Of a stretch of 64,000 nucleotides of DNA, positions 26,557 to 34,569 are shown in pieces (position 1 is the stretch's first letter; every line of letters starts with the position of its first letter). The translations under genes were made by a program, and so were the position numbers. The DNA comes from Lachnospiraceae bacterium. Lineage in GTDB: Bacteria > Bacillota > Clostridia > Lachnospirales > Lachnospiraceae. The notes below the pieces were generated by a model. The model did no database searches. It was given only the letters and a program-made list of their open reading frames with translations, and had not been told where the DNA came from. The stretch covers positions 106,692 through 170,691 of the forward strand of contig JAITGA010000027.1 in NCBI GenBank assembly GCA_031280955.1, in the 5' to 3' direction.

Positions 26557-26800
26557 AAAGAAAGCAGTAATTGGTTTGGAAAGCGGCTTAGAGGAACGCC
26601 CCATCGCCGTTCTGGTACAAAAAGCCAGCAAGTTCGATTGTAGTGTTTACCTGGTCTCAGACAACAAAAAGGTCAATGCCAAGAGTATCATGGGCATGAT
26701 GGGAATGGGACTCAGAAGCGGCGAAAGCGTGATGATTGTCACCCAAGGTGTTGATGAAGTGGAAGCCGCTGATGAAATAACTGCTTATCTCGAAGCGTGA
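26549..26800 (+). CDS. crh: Crh-like HPr-family protein lacking the His15 site
   Basis: This 83-residue protein has the HPr fold. The active-site motif GLHARP appears as GLEERP, so the position phosphorylated by Enzyme I (residue 15) is Glu and PEP-dependent sugar transport is not possible. The HPrK target is intact: VNAKSIMGMMGMGL places Ser at position 46 exactly. Loss of His15 with retention of Ser46 defines Crh, a catabolite-repression cofactor for CcpA; Bacillus Crh has Gln15. The location directly after whiA and in the same run as hprK supports this. GGAGGAAAG precedes the ATG. A separate canonical HPr should exist elsewhere in the genome. Confidence 0.88.
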   Translation: MIEKKAVIGLESGLEERPIAVLVQKASKFDCSVYLVSDNKKVNAKSIMGMMGMGLRSGESVMIVTQGVDEVEAADEITAYLEA

Positions 26801-26811
26801 GGGATATCTCG

Positions 26812-27693
26812 ATGGCGAATTTGCTCTTTATTTATAATCCCTATGCCGGAAAAGCGCGGATTCGCAGTAATCTTCTCGACATTATTGATATCTTCACCAA
26901 GGCTGGTTATACCGTGACCGCCCGTCCGACACAGGCAGCAGGTGATGCCGGGGAGATATTTGCCCGACTGACGCAGGACTACGACCTTATTGTCTGTTGT
27001 GGTGGCGATGGAACTCTTGGCGAGGTAGTCAGGGGAATGAAGCAATATCGGGTTTTAGAGCCGCTTGGTATTATTCCCGCCGGCACAAGTAATGATTTTG
27101 CCCGCAGTCTCAATATTACCGGCGACATGAAAAAAGCAGCGGAGCAGATATGCCGTCGGCAGGCTTTTGAATGTGATTTAGGTTTTTTCAATGAAACTCC
27201 TTATAATTATGTTGCTTCATTTGGTCTGTTTACCGATGTGGCATATGAGACGAAGCAAAGTATCAAGAACAGTATCGGGCATATGGCATATGTACTGGAG
27301 GGAATCAAGCGACTGACAGATTTGCAAACAACGAGGATGAAAGTAGTCGCTGAGGAGATGGAGATTGAGGATGATTTCCTGTTCGGAATGGTGACTAACT
27401 CACTATCGGTCGGCGGTTTTAAGAATATTACCGGAAAGCGTGTCAAGCTAGATGACGGATTGTTCGAGGTCACTTTGATAACGAAACCCCGCAACCCGCT
27501 TGAACTCAACAACCTAATGACAGCGTTGGTGATGCGGAAACTCGATGCTGATTGTATGCACTTGTTCAAATCTTCACAGCTTTTGATTACTGCCGCCACT
27601 CCTACTTCATGGTCGCTTGACGGTGAATATGGCGGTGAACACCAAAATGTTACCATTCGCAATGAAAGAAAAGGGCTTGCGATTTATTGCTAA
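26812..27693 (+). CDS. Diacylglycerol kinase family lipid kinase
   Basis: This 293-residue protein has the DAGK catalytic domain: LLFIYNPYAGKARIRSN at the N-terminus, CCGGDGTLGEVVRG with the GGDGT nucleotide loop at about residue 64, and IIPAGTSNDFARSL at about 88. The second domain contains DDGLFEVTLITKP and SWSLDGEYGG, as in YegS/DgkB-like enzymes. It phosphorylates a lipid such as diacylglycerol for phospholipid recycling; the exact substrate is not readable. The start is ATG 26812, twelve bases after the crh stop. An alternative GTG at 26797 overlaps crh. Confidence 0.88.
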   Translation: MANLLFIYNPYAGKARIRSNLLDIIDIFTKAGYTVTARPTQAAGDAGEIFARLTQDYDLIVCCGGDGTLGEVVRGMKQYRVLEPLGIIPAGTSNDFARSLNITGDMKKAAEQICRRQAFECDLGFFNETPYNYVASFGLFTDVAYETKQSIKNSIGHMAYVLEGIKRLTDLQTTRMKVVAEEMEIEDDFLFGMVTNSLSVGGFKNITGKRVKLDDGLFEVTLITKPRNPLELNNLMTALVMRKLDADCMHLFKSSQLLITAATPTSWSLDGEYGGEHQNVTIRNERKGLAIYC

Positions 27694-27744
27694 ATACCCC
27701 ACTCTACTCCTGAGGGGGTGTTTCCACAGAAAGGAAGGACGATT

Positions 27745-28608
27745 ATGTTAGTAGCAGCAAAAGAAATGCTCCAAAAAGCAAAGGCGGGACATTATGCAGT
27801 TGCGCAAATCAACATCAATAATCTCGAATGGACGAAGGCAGTTCTCTTAACCTCCCAAGAAGTGGAGTCGCCGGTTATCCTCGGTGTCAGCGAGGGTGCA
27901 GGCAAATATATGGGTGGTTACAACGCCATAGTAGGCATGACCAATGGATTGATTAAGGATTTGGGGATCACGGTTCCGGTTGCCTTACATCTTGACCATG
28001 GTAGCTTCGAGCATTGCTACAAGTGTATGGATGCCGGGTTTATGTCGATTATGTTTGACGGTTCTCATTATCCTTTTGCAGAAAATGTGGAAAAAACCAG
28101 AAAAGTTGTTGCTGATGCGATGGCACGAGGCGTGTCTGTTGAGGCGGAGGTCGGTTCGATTGGTGGTGAAGAAGATGGTGTCGTCGGTACGGGTGAACTT
28201 GCCGATCCACAGGAATGTAAAGCCATCGCTGATTTGGGTGTCGATTTCCTCGCCGCCGGGATTGGCAATATTCACGGCAAATACCCCGACAACTGGGCGG
28301 GTCTCTCCTTTGAAACCCTCGATGCTATCCAACAACTGACAGGTGATTTGCCCCTTGTCCTTCATGGCGGCACCGGTATTCCGATAGAGATGATACAAAG
28401 AGCTATCTCACTCGGCGTGGCAAAAATCAACGTCAACACCGAATGTCAGCTATCTTTTGCCGCGGCAACCCGTAGTTATATTGAAGCAGGGAAGGATTTG
28501 GAAGGAAAGGGCTTTGACCCTCGCAAGCTCCTTGCCCCCGGATTCACCGCCATCAAAGCTACGGTAAAAGAAAAAATGGAAATCTTCGGCTCGGTCGGAA
28601 AAGCATAG
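27745..28608 (+). CDS. fba: Class II fructose-1,6-bisphosphate aldolase
   Basis: This 287-residue zinc aldolase acts in glycolysis and gluconeogenesis. Motifs are VALHLDHGSFEHCYKCMDAG (catalytic Asp and zinc His), SVEAEVGSIGGEEDG, GNIHGKYP with a zinc His, VLHGGTGIP with the third, and KINVNTECQ for phosphate binding. AAGGAAGG precedes the ATG at 27745. Upstream, ACCCC and GGGGGT at 27698-27718 could form a weak hairpin separating it from the kinase gene. It ends the long forward run of housekeeping genes and is followed by the hairpin at 28761. Confidence 0.95.
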   Translation: MLVAAKEMLQKAKAGHYAVAQININNLEWTKAVLLTSQEVESPVILGVSEGAGKYMGGYNAIVGMTNGLIKDLGITVPVALHLDHGSFEHCYKCMDAGFMSIMFDGSHYPFAENVEKTRKVVADAMARGVSVEAEVGSIGGEEDGVVGTGELADPQECKAIADLGVDFLAAGIGNIHGKYPDNWAGLSFETLDAIQQLTGDLPLVLHGGTGIPIEMIQRAISLGVAKINVNTECQLSFAAATRSYIEAGKDLEGKGFDPRKLLAPGFTAIKATVKEKMEIFGSVGKA

Positions 28609-28760
28609 TAAGGGAGGAAAAAGCGGTGTTGTTCACGGAATGTTCACATATTCTTCAGAGAATGTTTACGTGAAAACAGTTGTTTGGACATTTATCTATA
28701 CTATACTGTCATTAGAAACAGCGATAATACCGCCACATACGCAATAACTTTTTCATAATA

Positions 28761-28792
28761 ATGCCAAGTAAATCAAAAGATTTACTTGGCAT
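28761..28792. terminator. Perfect 14-bp stem between fba and queT
   Basis: ATGCCAAGTAAATC (28761-28774) and GATTTACTTGGCAT (28779-28792) pair perfectly around an AAAA loop, between convergent fba and queT. Only a modest T-rich stretch (CCTCCCTTTTA) follows on the plus strand. A bidirectional terminator is likely. The 227-bp gap otherwise holds nothing recognised. Confidence 0.7.
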
Positions 28793-28835
28793 CCTCCCTT
28801 TTATGGGTCTTATTCGGGGTGAGTGATTTCTTCAC

Positions 28836-29417
28836 TTACTCTCCATCTTCATTCCAAAACCGCAACTTCCGTTTTTCCAAAGCCAGCAACAGACACATTC
28901 CCAAGACACCGCATGAGATGACTTGTCCGATAGTTACGGTGACGAATGAAAACCAAAGTGGGCGCAAACCGTAAGCGAAGAGCAAAATGAAAGGAACGAT
29001 GATCGCATTGGCGGCTATCGGCGGCAACGGCGCGAGCCAGCGCAGGCGTGAAGCGGCTTTTTTGCCGTCATCATTCGTCACGTCACTTTGGTCTTTGAGT
29101 CGTAATCTCTCTCGTGAAGCGGCTTTTCGTCCAATTTTGTAAGTCAAAATTGCCCCAATCAACGAGGCAAGCGAACCGAAGACGATATCAATCCAATGCC
29201 CTCCCGTGAGGAAGTTGGCAAGCACACAACCGATTGCCAGCCCCGGGACGGCAGCAATTGTAAAAAAGGGCAGTATCGTCAGGGCTTCGGAAATACGGAC
29301 TTGGATAACACCACTGGCAAGCCCCGCCATATGAGCGGCATAGGTAAGCACCACATAAAGGGAGGCAATCATCGCCGCTTGCGCCAAATAAGTGACTTTT
29401 TTATTGTTCTTGCTCAT
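28836..29417 (-). CDS. queT: QueT-family ECF transporter substrate-binding (S) component
   Basis: This 193-residue membrane protein has about five or six spans. QVRISEALTILPFFTIAAVP and LAIGCVLANFLTGGHWIDIV match the QueT pattern (VR-SEAL---P-FT, then GC--AN). QueT supplies queuosine precursors through the energy-coupling-factor module. About 25 charged residues (KIGRKAASRERLRLKDQSD) are inserted in the middle loop. Its start overlaps the prs stop by 17 bases, with AAGG before the ATG. No preQ1 riboswitch is possible at this junction, so regulation must come from the upstream operon. Confidence 0.8.
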   Translation of the reverse strand: MSKNNKKVTYLAQAAMIASLYVVLTYAAHMAGLASGVIQVRISEALTILPFFTIAAVPGLAIGCVLANFLTGGHWIDIVFGSLASLIGAILTYKIGRKAASRERLRLKDQSDVTNDDGKKAASRLRWLAPLPPIAANAIIVPFILLFAYGLRPLWFSFVTVTIGQVISCGVLGMCLLLALEKRKLRFWNEDGE

Positions 29418-30588
29418 TATTATACCTTTCTATGGCACTACGGATGCGGTCGTTGGGATTTAACAAGCTACTGATGGAAACATCATGATTAAGAGTATCG
29501 ATGAGGTAAGCGATATACTTACTCATATCGCAATTGATGTACCACTCACGTTTCAAAAGTTCAGGAGACTGGTAAATCAGGTTGGTGGTGAGGACACGGT
29601 CAATGACTCCATCGTTATATGCCTTATCAAAGCACTCCAAACCGTGGGTAAAAAGCCCAAAGGAGGCGCAGACGAATATCCGTCCCGCCTTTTTCTTTTT
29701 TAGCTCATGCGCTACTTCGAGGGCACTCTCGCCCGAGGAAATCATATCATCGATGATTAACATATCCTTGCCCTCGACATTTGAGCCAAGGAACTCATGG
29801 GCGATGACGGGATTACGCCCATCGACTATTTTCGTGTAGTCACGGCGTTTGTAGAACATTCCCATGTCAAGCCTCATGACATCAGCCATCAGGATAGCTC
29901 GGCTCATCCCCCCCTCGTCGGGACTGATGACCATCATATGAGTACTGTCAAATTGCAAATCCCTGATACTTCTCATCAAACCCTTGACGAACTGATATGC
30001 CGGTTGGATGGTTTCAAAACCGTGCAAGGGAATAGCGTTTTCCACCCGTGGGTCATGAGCATCAAAGGTGATGATATTATCAACCCCCATTTTGACCATT
30101 TCCTGTAGGGCAATGGCGCAATCGAGTGACTCCCGTGCCGTGCGGGTATCTTGACGGCTTTCATATAGAAACGGCATGAAGACGGTTATTCGCCGTGCTT
30201 TGCCGCCAACCGCAGAAATCAACCGCTTCAAATCCTGATAATGGTCATCGGGTGACATATGGTTTTCTGAACCAAACAAGCGGTAAGTCAGACTATGGTT
30301 ACAAACATCGACGAGGAAAAACAAATCGCACCCCCGTACCGATTCCTGGATGACTCCCTTGGCTTCACCGGTACCGAAGCGGGGGATGGCGGCTTTCAAG
30401 ATATAGGTATCACGTTGATAACCGGCAAAGGCGAGACTTTCCTTGTGTTCATTTTCACGGGTGGTACGCCATTCGACGAGAAATTTGTCTACTTTTTCCC
30501 CCAGACCCTTGCTACCCTCCAAGGGAATGATAGCAAGTGAGCCAACAGGGATGGTTTCCAGATTCAGCATTTCCTCACGTTCTGACAT
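29401..30588 (-). CDS. prs: Ribose-phosphate pyrophosphokinase, long clostridial form
   Basis: This 395-residue protein makes PRPP from ribose 5-phosphate and ATP. The PRPP-loop equivalent is MLIIDDMISSGESALEVAHE, and the N-terminal half carries MPFLYESRQDTR and NIITFDAHDPRVENAI, the divergent forms of the flexible-loop and metal-binding regions. At 395 residues it exceeds the usual 310-320, as in a clostridial subgroup. The stop overlaps queT, and the start overlaps the dnaC-like gene by 14 bp, with GGAACG before the ATG. Placement in a replication-protein operon links nucleotide supply with DNA synthesis. Confidence 0.88.
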   Translation of the reverse strand: MSEREEMLNLETIPVGSLAIIPLEGSKGLGEKVDKFLVEWRTTRENEHKESLAFAGYQRDTYILKAAIPRFGTGEAKGVIQESVRGCDLFFLVDVCNHSLTYRLFGSENHMSPDDHYQDLKRLISAVGGKARRITVFMPFLYESRQDTRTARESLDCAIALQEMVKMGVDNIITFDAHDPRVENAIPLHGFETIQPAYQFVKGLMRSIRDLQFDSTHMMVISPDEGGMSRAILMADVMRLDMGMFYKRRDYTKIVDGRNPVIAHEFLGSNVEGKDMLIIDDMISSGESALEVAHELKKKKAGRIFVCASFGLFTHGLECFDKAYNDGVIDRVLTTNLIYQSPELLKREWYINCDMSKYIAYLIDTLNHDVSISSLLNPNDRIRSAIERYNNEQEQ

Positions 30589-31579
30589 TGATCGTTCCTT
30601 TCTGCTCCCGACTGCGCTTCTTTTGGATGCGGATATCTGCTCCGCTCAAATGAAGTAACTCGAAATTGGCGAAAATCCGTGAAAAAATTCTATCGGCATA
30701 ACGCGCATTGACTTCCTCCAGCGACAGGTTAGTCGAGATAATAGTTGCTTTTCGGTGCAAATGACGGCTGTTCAAGCACACGAACAGCTGTGAACTGGAA
30801 AAATTGCTAGGCGGTTCTGTTCCCAAGTCATCAATAATGAGCAAATCACATGTGGACAAATCCCCCCGCAACTCTTGAAACTCGTCTTTTTTCTTGTAAT
30901 CAAAGGCATGGGCAGAAAGTGTATCAAACAAATCACTGGCAGTATAGTAAATAACCGAATAACCACCATCAATCAAGTGCTTGGCAACACAAGCGGAGAG
31001 AAATGTCTTTCCAGTTCCGACTGTACCATATAAGTAGAGGTTTTGGCAACCTCGTGAATACGAATCACTGAATTGTTCACAGAACTTTCGGCATTTGGCA
31101 ACGGCATTTTGAAAGCGAGTCAAGTGTTCGCCGCTGTGATATCCGTACTCCAGATGAGCGAAGTTCTCCTTTTCCAGCATCATACGGATACCTGACTGTT
31201 GATAAAGCACGTTAATTATCGCTTGTTTCAGACAATGACACTTCTGGCGGTCAATATAGCCTGTATCACGGCAATCAGGGCAATTATAACGCGGGATAAG
31301 GAAATCTGCCGACAATCCCGCCGCCGTCAGGAGTACGTTTTTTTGCTCGATCAGGTCATGAGCCCGCTGCTTGGCGGCAACATGGGCTTCTTCATCGCCG
31401 GAGAGGTACTTCTTGGTCGCCTCGGCATAAACGGCGGCGATTTCATTTTCCAAATCCCGATAGCCGCTGACCATACGGTGAACAAGAGCAAGACTCTCCT
31501 CGGCGCGGTGGCGATTCTCCTCACGTCGTCGGTCATATTGCCGCATTATCTCGTCATATTGTGCATTACTAAGTCCCAC
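30575..31579 (-). CDS. DnaC/DnaI-like helicase-loader ATPase
   Basis: About 334 residues from a GTG at 31579 (VGLSNAQYDEIMRQYDRRR); the in-frame ATG at 31654 is poorly placed and GGAG precedes the GTG. A coiled N-terminus is followed by a Cys-rich segment (NCPDCRDTGYIDRQKCHCLK, a zinc-binding CxxC pattern), then the AAA+ domain with Walker A YGTVGTGKTFLSACVAKH and Walker B LLIIDDLGTEPPSNF. This layout is that of DnaC/DnaI proteins that load the replicative helicase. The dnaD-like gene lies 76 bp upstream, giving a primosome pair. Confidence 0.88.
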   Translation of the reverse strand: MGLSNAQYDEIMRQYDRRREENRHRAEESLALVHRMVSGYRDLENEIAAVYAEATKKYLSGDEEAHVAAKQRAHDLIEQKNVLLTAAGLSADFLIPRYNCPDCRDTGYIDRQKCHCLKQAIINVLYQQSGIRMMLEKENFAHLEYGYHSGEHLTRFQNAVAKCRKFCEQFSDSYSRGCQNLYLYGTVGTGKTFLSACVAKHLIDGGYSVIYYTASDLFDTLSAHAFDYKKKDEFQELRGDLSTCDLLIIDDLGTEPPSNFSSSQLFVCLNSRHLHRKATIISTNLSLEEVNARYADRIFSRIFANFELLHLSGADIRIQKKRSREQKGTINVRT

Positions 31580-31655
31580 CGCAAATCTCCATCGGGGTAA
31601 TACCGACTTTCGCAAGATTCCCGCAAAACAGTAACCCTTGCAGGGAAAGTTCACG

Positions 31656-32732
31656 CTAATTACTCACGAACTCCCGCTCCAATGCCTCGAAGTCGTATTG
31701 GTTTTGCTTGAACTGATTGACTAAAAGTGTCCCGCCGCTATTTTTGCGGGATGATGTCTGAGTCTGATTGGTACGTTTTATGGCATAAGCGGCATCAAGT
31801 TTTTGGATGTCAGTTTTATTTCTGACATTTTGCTCTTTCCAATTCGCCAGAATTTTGTTGCAATATTCAAAACGGTGTTGGTCAACAGCCATGACTGTCC
31901 GCTCGCAAGCTTCATAGATGATATCGGCACTAAATCCAAACTCCCGCACCCAGCGGAGAATGAACTCTGCTTCACGATTGGTGGGAGCAGATTGCTTGCC
32001 GAGGGCTTTCATCACATCATAGACGATTTTGTCATATTTACGGGTGGCACGGACAGCTTGCTTGGGGGTGGTGATTCCTTCTTCTGCCCAGCCGATTGCT
32101 ACTTTTTCGATATAACGGAAATCCTTTTTGCCGCGTTCGACACAATACTGAATTAAATGGTCAACCAAATCAATGGAAAAGCCCAGGGTATCGGTGAAGA
32201 AGAAGATGGACATGATATCATTGGAACTAAGAGTTTTGCCCAGGTATTGCTCAACAATATGGAGTAGTTGCGAGGTTTCCTCGGCATCCTTAAAGGCTTG
32301 GAGGTCATCAAGCGAGTAAACAGGCTTCGTAAAAGTAGGTTTGATATAAACAGGGTTGGGTGGTGGCGTGACCTCAGGAACAGGGAAAGCAACAACAGGT
32401 AAATGCTGAAGCGGGAGTATCTCCGGTGGTTTTTGCTTCAGGGTATTGAGGAAACGAATTGCAATCGGGGTTTTTTGCTCATTATAGTCTATTTCCAATA
32501 ACCGCTTCTTTTCCCAATATCTGAGGGCACGGATAACATCCTGCTCGGGGTAGTTGAATATATCGGCAATATCGGCAATACTGGTCGTCCTGTCAGCACC
32601 GATCATGCGGATAAGAAACAAAAAAATCTTGATCTGGGCATCGTTGGCATCTTTCATATACTCATCAATGAACATATTGGAGATAACTGTAACATCGTCA
32701 CGGTCATCATGGTATATCCGCAGCGGACTCAT
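31656..32732 (-). CDS. DnaD-domain replication initiation protein
   Basis: This 358-residue protein has an N-terminal winged-helix region (about residues 20-95, RTTSIADIADIFNYPEQDVI) and two DnaB_2/DnaD C-terminal domains (about 155-230 and 245-325). The first ends with the family motif RYIEKVAIGWAEEGITT. Such proteins remodel the origin with DnaA and recruit the helicase loader, encoded just downstream. The start at 32732 (MSPLRIYHDD) was preferred to 32768 because GGAAAGG lies before it. An extended -10 promoter at about 32828 would serve it. DnaA boxes lie further upstream. Confidence 0.85.
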   Translation of the reverse strand: MSPLRIYHDDRDDVTVISNMFIDEYMKDANDAQIKIFLFLIRMIGADRTTSIADIADIFNYPEQDVIRALRYWEKKRLLEIDYNEQKTPIAIRFLNTLKQKPPEILPLQHLPVVAFPVPEVTPPPNPVYIKPTFTKPVYSLDDLQAFKDAEETSQLLHIVEQYLGKTLSSNDIMSIFFFTDTLGFSIDLVDHLIQYCVERGKKDFRYIEKVAIGWAEEGITTPKQAVRATRKYDKIVYDVMKALGKQSAPTNREAEFILRWVREFGFSADIIYEACERTVMAVDQHRFEYCNKILANWKEQNVRNKTDIQKLDAAYAIKRTNQTQTSSRKNSGGTLLVNQFKQNQYDFEALEREFVSN

Positions 32733-32822
32733 AATCAAACGCCTTTCCGGTCTGTGGGTCATTCCCAAGAGGTCTTTTCCAGTATTGATTTCTGGTTTTC
32801 ACAAGTTTCATTCAGCTAGATG

Positions 32823-32831
32823 AGTATAGCA
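32823..32831 (-). promoter_or_regulatory. Extended -10 promoter for the dnaD-dnaC-prs-queT operon
   Basis: The minus strand reads TGCTATACT, an extended -10 with no good -35. It lies about 90 bp before the dnaD-like start. The 343-bp gap 32733-33075 also holds two DnaA boxes; a 70-residue plus-strand open frame there shows no family features. Confidence 0.45.
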
Positions 32832-32926
32832 CAGCTTGTTAGGAAATGGAAGAGCAAATTTAACAAAAAACGTTGAAATTGTCAGTAAATTGGCGGTTTT
32901 TTCCGATGGACGCACTTCGGGGAAAG

Positions 32927-32935
32927 TGTGGATAA
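32927..32935 (-). promoter_or_regulatory. DnaA box 1 (perfect)
   Basis: TTATCCACA on the minus strand matches the consensus DnaA 9-mer exactly. It lies about 100 bp upstream of the candidate dnaD promoter. Confidence 0.6.
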
Positions 32936-33060
32936 CCATAGTAGAGAGAGACATATTTGGGACACCTAAATGTGCTTTTGCGTGGATGGTGGGTATTTGT
33001 CATGTGACTTGTCAGCGGGGACAAATTCACAGTCAGCAAAGGGGGTAATTTTGTTAAAAA

Positions 33061-33069
33061 TGTGGATAA
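33061..33069 (-). promoter_or_regulatory. DnaA box 2 (perfect)
   Basis: This second TTATCCACA on the minus strand is in the same orientation as box 1 and 134 bp from it, seven bases past the murC stop. A looser TTATCAACA is found at 33132 within murC. Confidence 0.6.
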
Positions 33070-33075
33070 TGTGAA

Positions 33076-34494
33076 TTACTTTTGCAAAAGCAAATTTTCC
33101 CCGATAACACCGACATCACCTGCTCCCATAGTTATCAACAGGTCATTGGGTAATAAATTTTCCAAAAGAAATTTTTCCACGGCGGAAAAACTTGTCGCCA
33201 TCGGATCGCCCGTGGGGATATAATAGCACTCGCCCCCTTTTTCTTTGACGGCTTTTACCAAATCACGACTACTGATGCCGCTTTCGTTTTTTTCCCGTGC
33301 CGCATAAATATCAACCACCACCACTTTGTCCGCCAGACTGAGAGCGGCGGCAAACTCTGCCAGAAATGCTTGGGTGCGGGTGTAGGTATGAGGTTGGAAA
33401 ACACACCACAGTTCACGGTGGGGGAGGCGAGCGGCGGTGCGGAGGGTAGTTTCGACTTCGGTGGGATGATGGGCATAATCGTCAATAATCGTGAAGCCGT
33501 TGATATTGCCTTTTTTTTCAAAACGGCGTTCAACCCCGGGGAAAGCTGCGAGGGATTTCGCCGCTTCATTTTCGTTTATGCCAAGGAAATCAGCAACGGC
33601 GATAGCGGCGACAGCGTTCAGGATATTATGCTTCCCGGGGGTAGCCAGTTGATAGCGGTCTGTACGTTCCCTGCCTTTTCGCCGCAGTGAGAAAGAGGAG
33701 AGTAGTTCACTTAGCCTGTCAGTATCGGTAATATAGTAATCATGCTCACAAGCGAAGCCAAAGGTGACAACATGACAGGCGAGATCGGCGGTGATTTCCT
33801 CCAAGTTTTCGACGTCGCCGCTGATAACCAACAAGCCGTCAGCAGGTAACAGCCGGGCAAAACGGCGGAAAGACTGTCGTACCTCATCGAGGGAGGAGAA
33901 GAAGTCGAGGTGATCAGCTTCGACATTTAGTATCAAACCGATTTTGGGAAAAAGATTCAAGTAACTGTTGGCATATTCGCAAGCTTCGGTGATAAAATAA
34001 CCGGATTTACCGATACGCAGATTGGCGTTTAGGGAAAGGAGTATCCCGCCGATGGTAATGGTCGGGTCATGGTCGGTATGAATCAGTATCTCGGCAATCA
34101 TTCCCGTGGTGGTGGTCTTGCCGTGTGTCCCGGACACGGCAATGGGGGTATGATAGGTTTTCATCAGTTGCCCCAACAGTTCAGCGCGGGATAGTGAGGG
34201 GAGACCTCTTTCATTCATGGCAATCCATTCAGGATTATCGGTGCTGATGGCAGCAGTATAGACAACGAGGTCGATATCAGGAAGACCGTGGGGGACGGTG
34301 AGGTTTTCCCTTCTTTGACCAATGTGGATATGAGCACCTTTTGCCGTTAGAGCCTGTGTTAAATCACTTTCCCTGACATCGGAGCCGGAGATGGTATAAC
34401 CACGGGTAAGCAGTATTTCAGCCAAGGCACTCATGCTGATACCGCCAATACCGATGAAGTATACGTGGAGGGGTTTGTTGCCGTTTATTTCCAT
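33076..34494 (-). CDS. murC: UDP-N-acetylmuramate-L-alanine ligase
   Basis: This 472-residue protein adds L-Ala to UDP-MurNAc. The N-terminal Rossmann motif is VYFIGIGGISMSALAEILL, the ATP loop is VSGTHGKTTTTGMIAEIL at about residue 117, then EACEYANSYLNLFP, and DDYAHHPTEVETTL with the conserved HHP. The C-terminal domain ends ITMGAGDVG. All Mur ligase landmarks are present and the length is normal. The AAGG Shine-Dalgarno is close to the ATG. It is separate from the replication operon downstream. Confidence 0.95.
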   Translation of the reverse strand: MEINGNKPLHVYFIGIGGISMSALAEILLTRGYTISGSDVRESDLTQALTAKGAHIHIGQRRENLTVPHGLPDIDLVVYTAAISTDNPEWIAMNERGLPSLSRAELLGQLMKTYHTPIAVSGTHGKTTTTGMIAEILIHTDHDPTITIGGILLSLNANLRIGKSGYFITEACEYANSYLNLFPKIGLILNVEADHLDFFSSLDEVRQSFRRFARLLPADGLLVISGDVENLEEITADLACHVVTFGFACEHDYYITDTDRLSELLSSFSLRRKGRERTDRYQLATPGKHNILNAVAAIAVADFLGINENEAAKSLAAFPGVERRFEKKGNINGFTIIDDYAHHPTEVETTLRTAARLPHRELWCVFQPHTYTRTQAFLAEFAAALSLADKVVVVDIYAAREKNESGISSRDLVKAVKEKGGECYYIPTGDPMATSFSAVEKFLLENLLPNDLLITMGAGDVGVIGENLLLQK

Positions 34495-34569
34495 TACCTT
34501 GCACTCACTAAACCATAGTTTTAACCATAGCTTTATCTATAAGTTAATGCTATCTGCTAATGCTGTCTA

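Noticed and set aside
32836..33048. 70-residue plus-strand open frame in the dnaD-murC gap
   Set aside because: Contains a DnaA box and shows no protein features; more likely regulatory DNA.
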